Shown here piece after piece: positions 15,500 to 22,518 of a stretch of 36,542 bases of DNA. The notes under the pieces are model-generated. The model worked only from the letters and a program-made list of their open reading frames with translations, searched no databases and was not told where the DNA came from. The stretch lies in contig NZ_QPLT01000024.1 in the NCBI RefSeq assembly GCF_003666015.1, positions 1 through 36,542 on the forward strand, read 5' to 3'. Both the position numbers and the translations under genes were made by a program. The first letter of the stretch is position 1. Each line of letters begins with the position of its first letter. Origin of the DNA: Halorubrum sp. Atlit-26R (lineage in GTDB: Archaea > Halobacteriota > Halobacteria > Halobacteriales > Haloferacaceae).

Positions 15500-17110
15500 C
15501 TACGAGAACTTCCGGACCGTCATGTCGAGGGTGTCGAGGTCGAGGATGGGCGCGTAGCCGGCGTCGGGGTCGATGTTGACGGACTTCTGGAAGTCGGTCT
15601 GGGCCTGCCAGCAGCCGGAGTTGACCGCGAGCACGTTGTGGTACTTCCCCCAGCCGAGCTTGTGGACGTGGCCGGTGTGGAACACGTCGGGCACGTCCTC
15701 CATCACGAGGTAGTCGCGCTCCTCCGGCGCGACGCGGGTGTGACCGCCGAACTGCGGCGCGACGTGGCGTTTCTTCAGCAGCTGATACATCGCCTTGTGG
15801 GGCTCGTCGTAGCTCGCCTTCTCCTCGGGCAGCTCCGCGATCACCTCGTCGAGCGAGACGCCGTGGTACATCAGCACCTCGACGCCCTCGACGGAGACCG
15901 TCGCCGGGTTCGAGACGATCTGCGCGTCGTGGACGTCCATGATCTCCCGGATCTCGTCGTCGAACCCGGGCTGCGGCTCGGCGAGGCGGACCGCGTCGTG
16001 GTTCCCCGGGATCATCACGATCTCGGTGTCCGCGGGGACCTCCTTGAGGTGTTCCGAGAAGGCCTCGTACTGCTCGTAGATGTCGACGATCTCCAGCTCC
16101 TCGTCCTGGTCCGGGTAGACGCCGACGCCCTCGACCATGTCGCCCGCGAGGAGGAGGTACTCCACGGGGTCGGCCTCGGGAGTGTGGAGCCAGTCGGCGA
16201 AGCTGTGCCACGCGTCGGCCATGAACTCGTCGCTGCCGACGTGGACGTCGGAGATCAGCGCGGCCTGGACGTGGCGGTCGGCCCCGCCGGGGCGGTGGGT
16301 GCGGGGGACGTCCGGGAAGTGGAGCGAGTCCGCGAAGAGGATACCGGCGTCGTCCGCGAGCGTCCCCTCGACCGCGACGCACTCGTCTAAGAGGATCTCG
16401 TCGACGACATCGGCGAGGCCCTTGTCCTTCATCACGAGCGCGGGGAAGGTTCCGGTGGTGTCCTCCAACTCGATCAGCCAGTGGCCCGATTTCGTGGAGC
16501 GGACGTCGTTGACGAGGCCGATCATCGCGGCGTCGCTGCCGCCCTGTATGTTCGCGATCGCCTCCGCGGGCCGGTGGTTGACTCGCCCGCGGAGGATCTT
16601 GGAGAGGCGCTCGTAGCGGTCGCGGAACGTCGTGACGAAGTCGGAGTACTCGCCCGTCCCCGTGCTGCGCCCGGTCATGTCGTTGCCGACCTCTAAGTCG
16701 CGCAGGTCGGGGTCTCGGGAGGAATGAGAATCGGGAGACGAGGGCTCGGTTGACGAGTGATCGGGCCCGGGCGACCGGTCGGGCTCGGTAGACGAGGAGT
16801 CGGAGCCGTCGACCGCGGTCGCGGACTCCGTCTCGGTCCCCCTCAAACTCGGATCCGGCGACCCCTTCGTTTCGACTGGAGATTGTCCGGGTTCGTCGGG
16901 CGAGGCCGCGGATCTGTCCGTGTCACCGATCGCCTCGCGGACGTGGTCGGCGGTGATCCGGAGGGCGTCGTCGGGGGCGCGGTCGACGGCGGCCGCGACG
17001 GCGGCGGTGGGATCGGGCGCGCCCGCGAGCAGGGTGACCGCCTCGCGCTCGGCGTTGTAGCCGCGCTCGGCGAGGGCTTTCGCGATCCGGGCGTTCGACT
17101 CCAGCGGCAC
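15500..17110 (-). CDS. polD1: DNA polymerase D small subunit (DP1)
   Basis: A 536-residue small subunit of the archaeal replicative family D polymerase, with a proofreading calcineurin-like phosphoesterase domain. In order: an N-terminal helical domain (PLESNARIAKALAERGYNAE), a low-complexity Ser/Asp/Pro linker (about residues 65-140), an OB fold, then the catalytic motifs SDVHVGSDEF (about 287-296), GDMVEGVG (323-330), GNHDAVR (369-375), MYHGVSLD and GHVH (480-483). All metal ligands appear present. GTG 17110 is chosen over the TTG nine codons earlier. Homologues begin MPLE, and a TATA-like GGTTTTGC is about 28 bases upstream. The linker also encodes an ORB-like sequence (16861-16881). It is divergent from sec11, the usual haloarchaeal oriC1 neighbourhood. 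Confidence 0.95.
   Translation of the reverse strand: MPLESNARIAKALAERGYNAEREAVTLLAGAPDPTAAVAAAVDRAPDDALRITADHVREAIGDTDRSAASPDEPGQSPVETKGSPDPSLRGTETESATAVDGSDSSSTEPDRSPGPDHSSTEPSSPDSHSSRDPDLRDLEVGNDMTGRSTGTGEYSDFVTTFRDRYERLSKILRGRVNHRPAEAIANIQGGSDAAMIGLVNDVRSTKSGHWLIELEDTTGTFPALVMKDKGLADVVDEILLDECVAVEGTLADDAGILFADSLHFPDVPRTHRPGGADRHVQAALISDVHVGSDEFMADAWHSFADWLHTPEADPVEYLLLAGDMVEGVGVYPDQDEELEIVDIYEQYEAFSEHLKEVPADTEIVMIPGNHDAVRLAEPQPGFDDEIREIMDVHDAQIVSNPATVSVEGVEVLMYHGVSLDEVIAELPEEKASYDEPHKAMYQLLKKRHVAPQFGGHTRVAPEERDYLVMEDVPDVFHTGHVHKLGWGKYHNVLAVNSGCWQAQTDFQKSVNIDPDAGYAPILDLDTLDMTVRKFS
16861..16881 (-). promoter_or_regulatory. ORB-like Orc1-binding sequence inside polD1
   Basis: On the minus strand this contains CCAGTCGAAACGAAGGGGT. 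It matches the two strong ORBs of the downstream origin (CCACTCGAAACGAAGGGGT and CCACACGAAACGAAGGGGT) at all but one or two positions. It is embedded in the codons for Q-S-P-V-E-T-K-G of the disordered polD1 linker, where the amino-acid sequence is free to vary. It lacks the long G-run that follows the origin ORBs. Confidence 0.6.
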
Positions 17111-17239
17111 GATATCCGAAAGGAGGGTCGCGGGCAAAACCGTTCCGGAGGCGTCGGAGGCGAGCGCGCGGGGCCGCGAGCGAGGGCGGAATCCGCGCGA
17201 CCCGGAAGCTTATGAACGGAACCCTCCAAAGGCGACGTA

Positions 17240-18346
17240 ATGGACGAAGGGGATCGGCCGACGGACACCGACGGGTCGGCCGGTCGAGACGAGCGGGCTG
17301 AAGATCACTCTGGGGCGACTCCCGACGGATCGGATGGCAGGGTTCCCGACGGATCGGATGGCAGGGTTCCCGACGGATCGGATGACGTGGTTCCCGACGG
17401 ATCGGATGACGGGGTTCCAGACGACCCCGACCGCGTGGCCTCGGGTGGAACGGGCGACGAAGCCGATACCGACCGCGAAGTCGACCTCGGGGACGAGCCC
17501 GAATCACCCGGGGAAGCAGACGAGTCCGCTGAGTCCGGCGAATTCGATGCTTGGAGCGACGCGGAGACCGCACCGGAATCGGTAGGGGCTCCCGCGTTCG
17601 AGACAGAAGAGACGACGACGGCGGACGAGTCGCTTCTACACCGGTTCCGTCACGACCGGGAGGGGGCGCTGATGTGGGTCCGGGAGATGCTGGCGAGCGT
17701 CGCCGTCGTCCTCCTCGTCGGCCTCCTGCTGTTCGGCGTCAGCGGCGTGTGGCCGCCGATGGTCGCCGTCGAGTCGGGGAGCATGGAGCCGAACATGCAG
17801 GTCGGCGACCTCGTGTTCGTCACCGAGCCCGGCCGGCTCGCGCCGGACGCGGCCGAGAACGGCGTCGGCGTCGTCACCCACGAGGTGGGCCAAGAGGTCG
17901 ACTACCGGACGTTCGGGTCCTACGGGTCGGTGATGATATACACGCCCCCGGGGCGGACCGGGTCGCCGATCATCCACCGGGCCATGTTCCACGTTACCGA
18001 GGGCGAGAACTGGTACGACCGCGCCGACGCGGAGTACCACAACGCCGTCGACTGCGGGTCGCTCGCCAACTGCCCGGCGCCGCACGACGGGTACATCACC
18101 CTCGGCGACAACAACGGCGCCTACGACCAGGCCAGCGGCCTCTCGCCGCCCGTCAGGGCCGAGTGGGTGAACGGGGTCGCGCGGCTCCGAGTCCCGTATC
18201 TCGGCTACATCCGGCTGATCGCGACGGGGCAGGTGGAGCTGAGCGAGGCGATCACGCGGACGGTCGGAAGCGCCCTCCCGGCGGCGATGGAGAGCGGTCT
18301 CCCGGCGGTGGATTCGGCCTCCGCTTCGTCCGCCACGGCGGCGTGA
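17240..18346 (+). CDS. sec11: Signal peptidase I (archaeal/ER type)
   Basis: A 368-residue type I signal peptidase that removes signal peptides from Sec substrates at the membrane. Residues 1-135 are an unusually long acidic, Gly/Asp/Ser-rich tail with a 24-bp in-frame tandem repeat (VPDGSDGR-like units). A membrane span follows at about 150-170 (LASVAVVLLVGLLLFGVSGV). The catalytic residues are S181 in ESGSMEPNM, H246 in IIHRAMF and D290 in LGDNN, the Ser/His/Asp set of S26B enzymes. A GCTTATGAA TATA-like element is about 29 bases before ATG 17240, so the message is likely leaderless. The gene order polD1-sec11-orc1-origin matches the conserved haloarchaeal oriC1 region. Confidence 0.92.
   Translation: MDEGDRPTDTDGSAGRDERAEDHSGATPDGSDGRVPDGSDGRVPDGSDDVVPDGSDDGVPDDPDRVASGGTGDEADTDREVDLGDEPESPGEADESAESGEFDAWSDAETAPESVGAPAFETEETTTADESLLHRFRHDREGALMWVREMLASVAVVLLVGLLLFGVSGVWPPMVAVESGSMEPNMQVGDLVFVTEPGRLAPDAAENGVGVVTHEVGQEVDYRTFGSYGSVMIYTPPGRTGSPIIHRAMFHVTEGENWYDRADAEYHNAVDCGSLANCPAPHDGYITLGDNNGAYDQASGLSPPVRAEWVNGVARLRVPYLGYIRLIATGQVELSEAITRTVGSALPAAMESGLPAVDSASASSATAA
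17321..17416 (+). repeat. 24-bp in-frame tandem repeat in sec11, four units
   Basis: Four consecutive 24-bp units begin at 17321, 17345, 17369 and 17393. Each starts CCCGACGGATCGGATG and ends G-GTT, and they encode PDGSDGRV/PDGSDDVV-type octapeptides. Units 1 and 2 are identical. The repeat length is a multiple of three, so copy-number change keeps the frame. It lies in the disordered N-terminal tail. Confidence 0.95.
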
Positions 18347-18391
18347 CGCCTGCCGAGACGGGGTCGGCGACGTAGCGATTGACGGACGGGC

Positions 18392-20350
18392 TCAGTTGTC
18401 GAACCGGGCCTGAACGAACGGCTGCGCGTTCTCGATGTCGCCGAGCCGCGAGTCCGACAGGAGGACCGCCTCGGTCTCCTCGACGGGCACCGAGAGGCCC
18501 ATCTCCTTCGTTCGGCCGTAGCGGCCCTTCGAGACGACGACTGCGTTGACGATCCCCAGCATGTCGAGTTCGCTGATGAGGTCGGTGACGCGCCGCTGGG
18601 TCAAGACGTCGGCGTCGATCTCCTCGCAGAGCCGCTTGTAGATGTTGAACACCTCGCCGGTGTTGATGTTGTGAACGCCGTTCTTTTCGAGGAGGATCAC
18701 GGCGAACAGGACGATCTTGCTCTGGGTGGGGAGGGTGCGGACGACCTCGACGACGCGGTCGAGCTCGATCTTGTCCTGAGCCTGCCGGACGTGTTTCTCC
18801 GCGACGATCTCGGCCTGCGAGCGCTCGGCGAGCTCGCCGGCGGTCCGGAGGAGGTCGAGGGCGCGTCGGGCGTCGCCGTGTTCCTGGGCCGCGAACGCGG
18901 CGCACAGCGGGATCACGTCGTCTGTCAGCGCGTCGGGCTTGAAGGCGGTGTCGGCGCGGTGCTGAAGGATGTCGCGGAGCTGGTTGGCGTCGTACGGCGG
19001 GAAGACTATCTCCTCCTCGCCGAGGCTCGACTTGACGCGGGGGTCGAGGAAGTCGGTGAACTTCAGGTCGTTCGAGATCCCCATGATCGAGATGCGCGAG
19101 CGGTCGAGCTCGGAGTTCATCCGGGAGAGGTTGTACAGGGTGTCGTCGCCGCTCTTCTCGACGAGCTTGTCGATCTCGTCGAGCATGATCACGACCACGC
19201 GCTCGTGGTAGTCGACCGCCTCGAAGAACGTCGAGTAGACGCGGTCCGTGGGCCACCCCGTCATCGGCACCTCCTCCATCTCGTCGGCGTCGTCTTCGAG
19301 GGTCTCGATGCGCTCGTCGATATCGTCGACCGAGTCGAACTCGGTGTCGGCGAGGGCAGCTGCCGCGTCGGGACCGGGCGTGTCCTCGGCGTCCGTCGCG
19401 TCCTCTCGGAGGGTTCGGAGCTGCTCTAAGCGGTCGGCGATCACCGCTTGGTTCTCTTCGATGAACGTGTTCGCGAGCTGGGCGAGGACGCGGTACTGGG
19501 TGTCGGTCACCTCGCAGTTGATGTACTCGACCTCGCAGGGCACGTCGTACTTCTGGGAGGTGGACTCGAGCTCTTGGGAAACGAACTTGGCCGAGGCGGT
19601 CTTGCCGGTCCCCGTCTTCCCGTAGATGAGGATGTTCGATGGGGTCTCGCCGCGGAGCGCGGAGACGAGGATGGTCGCCATCCGGTTGATCTGGTCGTTG
19701 CGGTGCGGGAGCTCGTGCGGGGTGTACGAGGGGCGGAGGACCTCCTTGTTCTCGAAGATCGGTTCGCCGGAGAGGAGGTCGTCGAACAGGCCCTGGTTGT
19801 CCTCGTCGTCGTCGTCGAGGACGACGCCGTCGAAGTCGACGTCGGGCGACGACCGGTCGCGACCGCCGTTGTCGATCCCCGCCGTTTCGGGTCGAGCGTC
19901 GGTCGAGAGGGAAGGCGTGTCAGCGTCCGATTCGATCGATTCGACGTCTGGCGTATCGTGACTCGTTCCGTCTTCGACGTTGAGGCCGGTATCGGGGTCG
20001 GGTTCGCTAAGACCCCCGGAGTCGGCTTCGGTTGGAGTGGTCGGGTCGGCTTCGGTTGGGGTGGTCGGGTCGGCTTCGGTTGGAGTGGTCGGGTCGGCTT
20101 CAGTCGAACTGTCGCCCCCCGTTTCGGTTGGAGCGTCGGGATCGAAATCCTCGATATCGGGGTCCTCGGCTTCGGGATCCTCGTCTTCGGACTCGTCGGT
20201 TTCGGAGCCCTCGACGGCGAAGCCGTCGGCGTCGGGAGTCGAAGAGCGGCTGGGCGATGAGTCCTCGGAGCCGCTACTGTGGTCCGATTCGTCGCCGTCG
20301 TCCGAGTCGATACCGCCGTCGGCCCCCGATGTGTGATCGCCTTCGTCCAT
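18392..20350 (-). CDS. orc1: Orc1/Cdc6 replication initiator (oriC1-linked)
   Basis: A 652-residue AAA+ initiator that binds ORBs and opens the origin. Residues 1-190 are an acidic disordered tail with 8-residue ADPTTPTE repeats (85-110). The AAA+ core has Walker A GKTGTGKT (244-251), Walker B VVIMLDEIDKL (387-395) and sensor-1 GISNDLKF with N427. A C-terminal winged helix follows (VLTQRRVTDLISELDMLGI). An acidic insertion (about 315-365) widens the core. Typical archaeal Orc1 proteins are about 400-ish residues, so the tail and insertion explain the extra length. The ATG at 20350 abuts the origin, and an ORB-like sequence (20355-20375) lies across the likely promoter, suggesting autoregulation. 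Confidence 0.95.
   Translation of the reverse strand: MDEGDHTSGADGGIDSDDGDESDHSSGSEDSSPSRSSTPDADGFAVEGSETDESEDEDPEAEDPDIEDFDPDAPTETGGDSSTEADPTTPTEADPTTPTEADPTTPTEADSGGLSEPDPDTGLNVEDGTSHDTPDVESIESDADTPSLSTDARPETAGIDNGGRDRSSPDVDFDGVVLDDDDEDNQGLFDDLLSGEPIFENKEVLRPSYTPHELPHRNDQINRMATILVSALRGETPSNILIYGKTGTGKTASAKFVSQELESTSQKYDVPCEVEYINCEVTDTQYRVLAQLANTFIEENQAVIADRLEQLRTLREDATDAEDTPGPDAAAALADTEFDSVDDIDERIETLEDDADEMEEVPMTGWPTDRVYSTFFEAVDYHERVVVIMLDEIDKLVEKSGDDTLYNLSRMNSELDRSRISIMGISNDLKFTDFLDPRVKSSLGEEEIVFPPYDANQLRDILQHRADTAFKPDALTDDVIPLCAAFAAQEHGDARRALDLLRTAGELAERSQAEIVAEKHVRQAQDKIELDRVVEVVRTLPTQSKIVLFAVILLEKNGVHNINTGEVFNIYKRLCEEIDADVLTQRRVTDLISELDMLGIVNAVVVSKGRYGRTKEMGLSVPVEETEAVLLSDSRLGDIENAQPFVQARFDN
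20021..20104 (-). repeat. 24-bp in-frame tandem repeat in orc1, about 3.5 units
   Basis: Units start at 20021, 20045 and 20069 (plus-strand GTCGGCTTCGGTTGG-type), with a decaying partial fourth at 20093. They encode E-A-D-P-T-T-P-T repeats in the disordered N-terminal tail of Orc1. Units 1 and 3 are identical; unit 2 differs by one base. Confidence 0.93.
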
Positions 20351-20816
20351 GTGAACCCCTCTGTTTCAGGTGGAGACAGCTGGGTATGTCGCTTGAGACG
20401 CCGTCTCCCGTCGGAAATACGCATTCGCGGTCGGAATCGAGACCGACCACGTCCAGTTGATACAGTCGAACCAGATGAAGAGACGGTACAAAAGTGTTCC
20501 TCTCTGGAGTTGAAACGATCCTCTCTCACGAAGTATCGGGGCGACGGAGAGGCGGTTCGGGAGCATTCGCGGGTTCGCCGATCGAGTCGAAAAGTCGAGG
20601 TGAAACGGACGACGGGAGAGGAAACTACCGGGTTCTCCGAGACGATCTCGTCGATAGATCGTATTTCGGGCGCTCTCGTGACAGGTTCCCATCTGACGCG
20701 ACCGAGTCGTGACTACTCGGATCCGGACTGAGAGTTCAGTCGGAGCGTTTCGACTCGCCGGTTTCGGTCCGCGATTTCCGGTTCCGTCGAATCGACTCGG
20801 TCGGGGACACCCCCAC

Positions 20817-20837
20817 ACCCCTTCGTTTCGTGTGGAA
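20817..20837 (-). promoter_or_regulatory. ORB, left arm of the origin
   Basis: On the minus strand this reads TTCCACACGAAACGAAGGGG plus T, continuing into GTGGGGGTGTCCCC. It is the mirror partner of the ORB at 21043-21063 and differs from it at one core base. It is a predicted Orc1-binding site. Confidence 0.88.
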
Positions 20838-21042
20838 CGGTGAATGGGTGGGTGGGGGTGGTGAGACTGGGGTTTGGTACCGGTGGTTTTATATCCAAAA
20901 CTGTTGAACAGTACCCTCGACAATCTACTCTATATTATATTTTGTTTGTCAGTGTTGTTTTATCCAGCTACAGCTGATGAATTATCTGAGGAAAACGAGA
21001 CCGCCGCCGAACGCCCACCGGACACCCCACGGGGTTGCCGGG

Positions 21043-21063
21043 TTCCACTCGAAACGAAGGGGT
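21043..21063 (+). promoter_or_regulatory. ORB, right arm of the origin
   Basis: It reads TTCCACTCGAAACGAAGGGG plus T, followed by GGGGGGC. Together with the inverted copy at 20817-20837 it brackets the AT-rich unwinding region. It is a predicted Orc1-binding site. Confidence 0.88.
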
Positions 21064-21129
21064 GGGGGGCTCCCGAACGACTGCCGTGTGACCGACGAGC
21101 CAACGAACGTCACGGTCGACGCCGATAGT

Positions 21130-21145
21130 TTTACCATCCGGTAAA
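21130..21145 (+). promoter_or_regulatory. TetR operator 1, CoA-transferase operon
   Basis: It reads TTTACCATCCGGTAAA, a palindrome with TTTACC/GGTAAA arms and a 4-base centre. The same TTTAC-N6-GTAAA pattern recurs at 24984-24999 and 30785-30800. It overlaps the TATA-like AGTTTTACC of this operon, so a bound repressor would block TBP. The nearby TetR protein (24187-24909) is the obvious candidate binder. Confidence 0.75.
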
Positions 21146-21163
21146 CGAACCGTACACGTACCT

Positions 21164-21199
21164 ATGAGACGACTCCGCTCGGACGAGGTGGGTCGATGA
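21164..21199 (+). CDS. Possible 11-residue leader peptide coupled to the CoA-transferase gene
   Basis: ATG 21164 opens MRRLRSDEVGR. Its TGA (21197-21199) overlaps the ATG of the CoA-transferase (ATGA at 21196). The start lies about 30 bases after the TATA-like element, where a leaderless transcript would begin. The mini-gene contains GAGGTG (21185-21190), a good Shine-Dalgarno for the real gene. It could be a translated leader or simply a 5' UTR that happens to contain an ATG. Confidence 0.4.
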   Translation: MRRLRSDEVGR

Positions 21200-22518
21200 C
21201 CGATACCGACGACACCGGTACCGACGACACCGATACCGACGACACCGGTACCGACGACACCGATACCGACGGCGGCGGCACCGGGAGTTCCGCGAGCAGC
21301 GGACGAATCTTGGACGGCGTCACCGTTCTCGACCTCTCGACGTTCGTCACCGGCGGCTTCTGTTCAGCGATGCTCGCGAACCAGGGCGCGGAGGTCGTCA
21401 AGATCGAACAGCCCGGCTACGGCGACGCCGTCCGCCACTCCGGCCCGCCGTTCATCAAGGGCGAGTCGCCGTACTACTGGACGCTGAGCTACGGGAAGAA
21501 GAGCCTCGAACTCGACCTGAAGAACGACGACGCCACGGAGGCGCTGTACGAGCTCGTCGAGGAGGCGGACATCTTCATCCAGAACTTCCGCCCGGGCACC
21601 GCGGAGCGCCTCGACGTCGACTACGACACGCTCACCGACCACAACGAGGACCTGATCTACCTCGCGATCTCGGCGTTCGGACAGACCGGCCCGTGGCGCG
21701 AGCGATCCGGGTACGACCTCCTCATTCAGGGGATGAGCGGGATCATGAGCGTCACCGGCGAGGCGGACCGCCAGCCCGTCAAAGTCGGCCTCCCGATGAC
21801 GGATCTGATCACGGCGATGTGGGCGGCCTTCGGCGCGACCACGGCCCTCTACCGCCGCGAGCGGACCGGCGAGGGCGAGTACATCGACCTCGGGATGCTC
21901 GAAGCCACCCTGCCGTGGCTCACCAAGCAGGCCGGGATGGTGTTCGCGGGCGAAGAGACGAAGCGGATGGGAACGAAGGACCCCGTCCTCGCCCCGTACC
22001 AGACGTTCGAGACGAAGGACGGGTTCATCAACATCTGTATCCTCAACGAGAAGCTCTGGGGCGAGCTCTGCGAGGCGCTCGACCGGCCCGACCTCCCCGA
22101 GGACGACCGGTTCGAGCAGAACGCCGACCGCGTGGAACACCTCGACGAACTCGAGGCCGAGATCGAGGCCACGCTCGCCGACAAGACGACCGACGAGTGG
22201 ATCGAGGTCATCGCCGAGGACGCCGGCGTCCCCGCCGGCCCGGTGTACAGCGTCGAGGAGGCGCTCAACAGTGAGCAGATCGACGCCCGGGGCACCGTCA
22301 CCGAGATCGACCACCCCGAACTCGGCGAGGTCCCCGTGATCGAACACCCGCTCAAGTTCCGCAACGCCGAGAGCGGCTTCGAGCTCCCGCCGCCACTGCT
22401 CGGCGAACACAACCGCGAGGTGTTCCGCGAGCACGGCTACTCGGAGGCCGAGATCGACCGCCTCGCGGAGCTGGGTGTGTTCGGCGACGACGCCGAGGAC
22501 GGAGACACCGACGACTGA
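21196..22518 (+). CDS. Family III CoA-transferase (CaiB/BaiF type)
   Basis: A 440-residue enzyme that moves CoA between carboxylic acids. After a 35-residue Thr/Asp/Gly tail built from five T(D/G)TDD repeats come family landmarks. These are GVTVLDLSTFVTGGFCSAMLA (about 41-61), GAEVVKIEQPGYGD, SYGKKSLELDLK, NFRPGTAERL, SAFGQTGPW and GYDLLIQGMSG. The residue at the Asp nucleophile position of formyl-CoA transferase appears as Glu236 (GMLEATL) in my unaided alignment, as in some relatives. ATG 21196 has GAGGTG five bases upstream. It is first in an operon with the thiolase-like and DUF35 genes (overlaps TGATG and GTGA) under TetR operator 1. The acyl substrate is unknown. Confidence 0.9.
   Translation: MTDTDDTGTDDTDTDDTGTDDTDTDGGGTGSSASSGRILDGVTVLDLSTFVTGGFCSAMLANQGAEVVKIEQPGYGDAVRHSGPPFIKGESPYYWTLSYGKKSLELDLKNDDATEALYELVEEADIFIQNFRPGTAERLDVDYDTLTDHNEDLIYLAISAFGQTGPWRERSGYDLLIQGMSGIMSVTGEADRQPVKVGLPMTDLITAMWAAFGATTALYRRERTGEGEYIDLGMLEATLPWLTKQAGMVFAGEETKRMGTKDPVLAPYQTFETKDGFINICILNEKLWGELCEALDRPDLPEDDRFEQNADRVEHLDELEAEIEATLADKTTDEWIEVIAEDAGVPAGPVYSVEEALNSEQIDARGTVTEIDHPELGEVPVIEHPLKFRNAESGFELPPPLLGEHNREVFREHGYSEAEIDRLAELGVFGDDAEDGDTDD
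21199..21273 (+). repeat. 15-bp in-frame tandem repeat, five units, in the CoA-transferase N-terminus
   Basis: Five 15-bp units alternate ACCGATACCGACGAC and ACCGGTACCGACGAC, with a final variant ending GGC. They encode TDTDD/TGTDD pentapeptides. Alternation gives a 30-bp higher-order repeat. It lies in a disordered acidic tail before the catalytic domain. Confidence 0.95.

Larger units (their letters stand above)
20351..21125. other. Replication origin oriC1 with inverted ORBs and AT-rich unwinding region
   Basis: This 775-bp gap lies next to orc1. It carries two near-identical ORBs in inverted orientation. One is at 20817-20837 (minus strand, TTCCACACGAAACGAAGGGG) and the other at 21043-21063 (plus strand, TTCCACTCGAAACGAAGGGG). 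Each is followed by a G-rich extension, as in haloarchaeal ORBs. A weaker one at 20355-20375 (minus, CACCTGAAACAGAGGGGT) touches orc1. Between the strong ORBs is an AT-rich stretch (about 20885-20990, with TATATTATATTTTG) that would be the unwinding element. It contains perfect palindromes at 20900-20912 (ACTGTTGAACAGT) and 20965-20976 (CAGCTACAGCTG). I see no gene in it. Confidence 0.9.
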
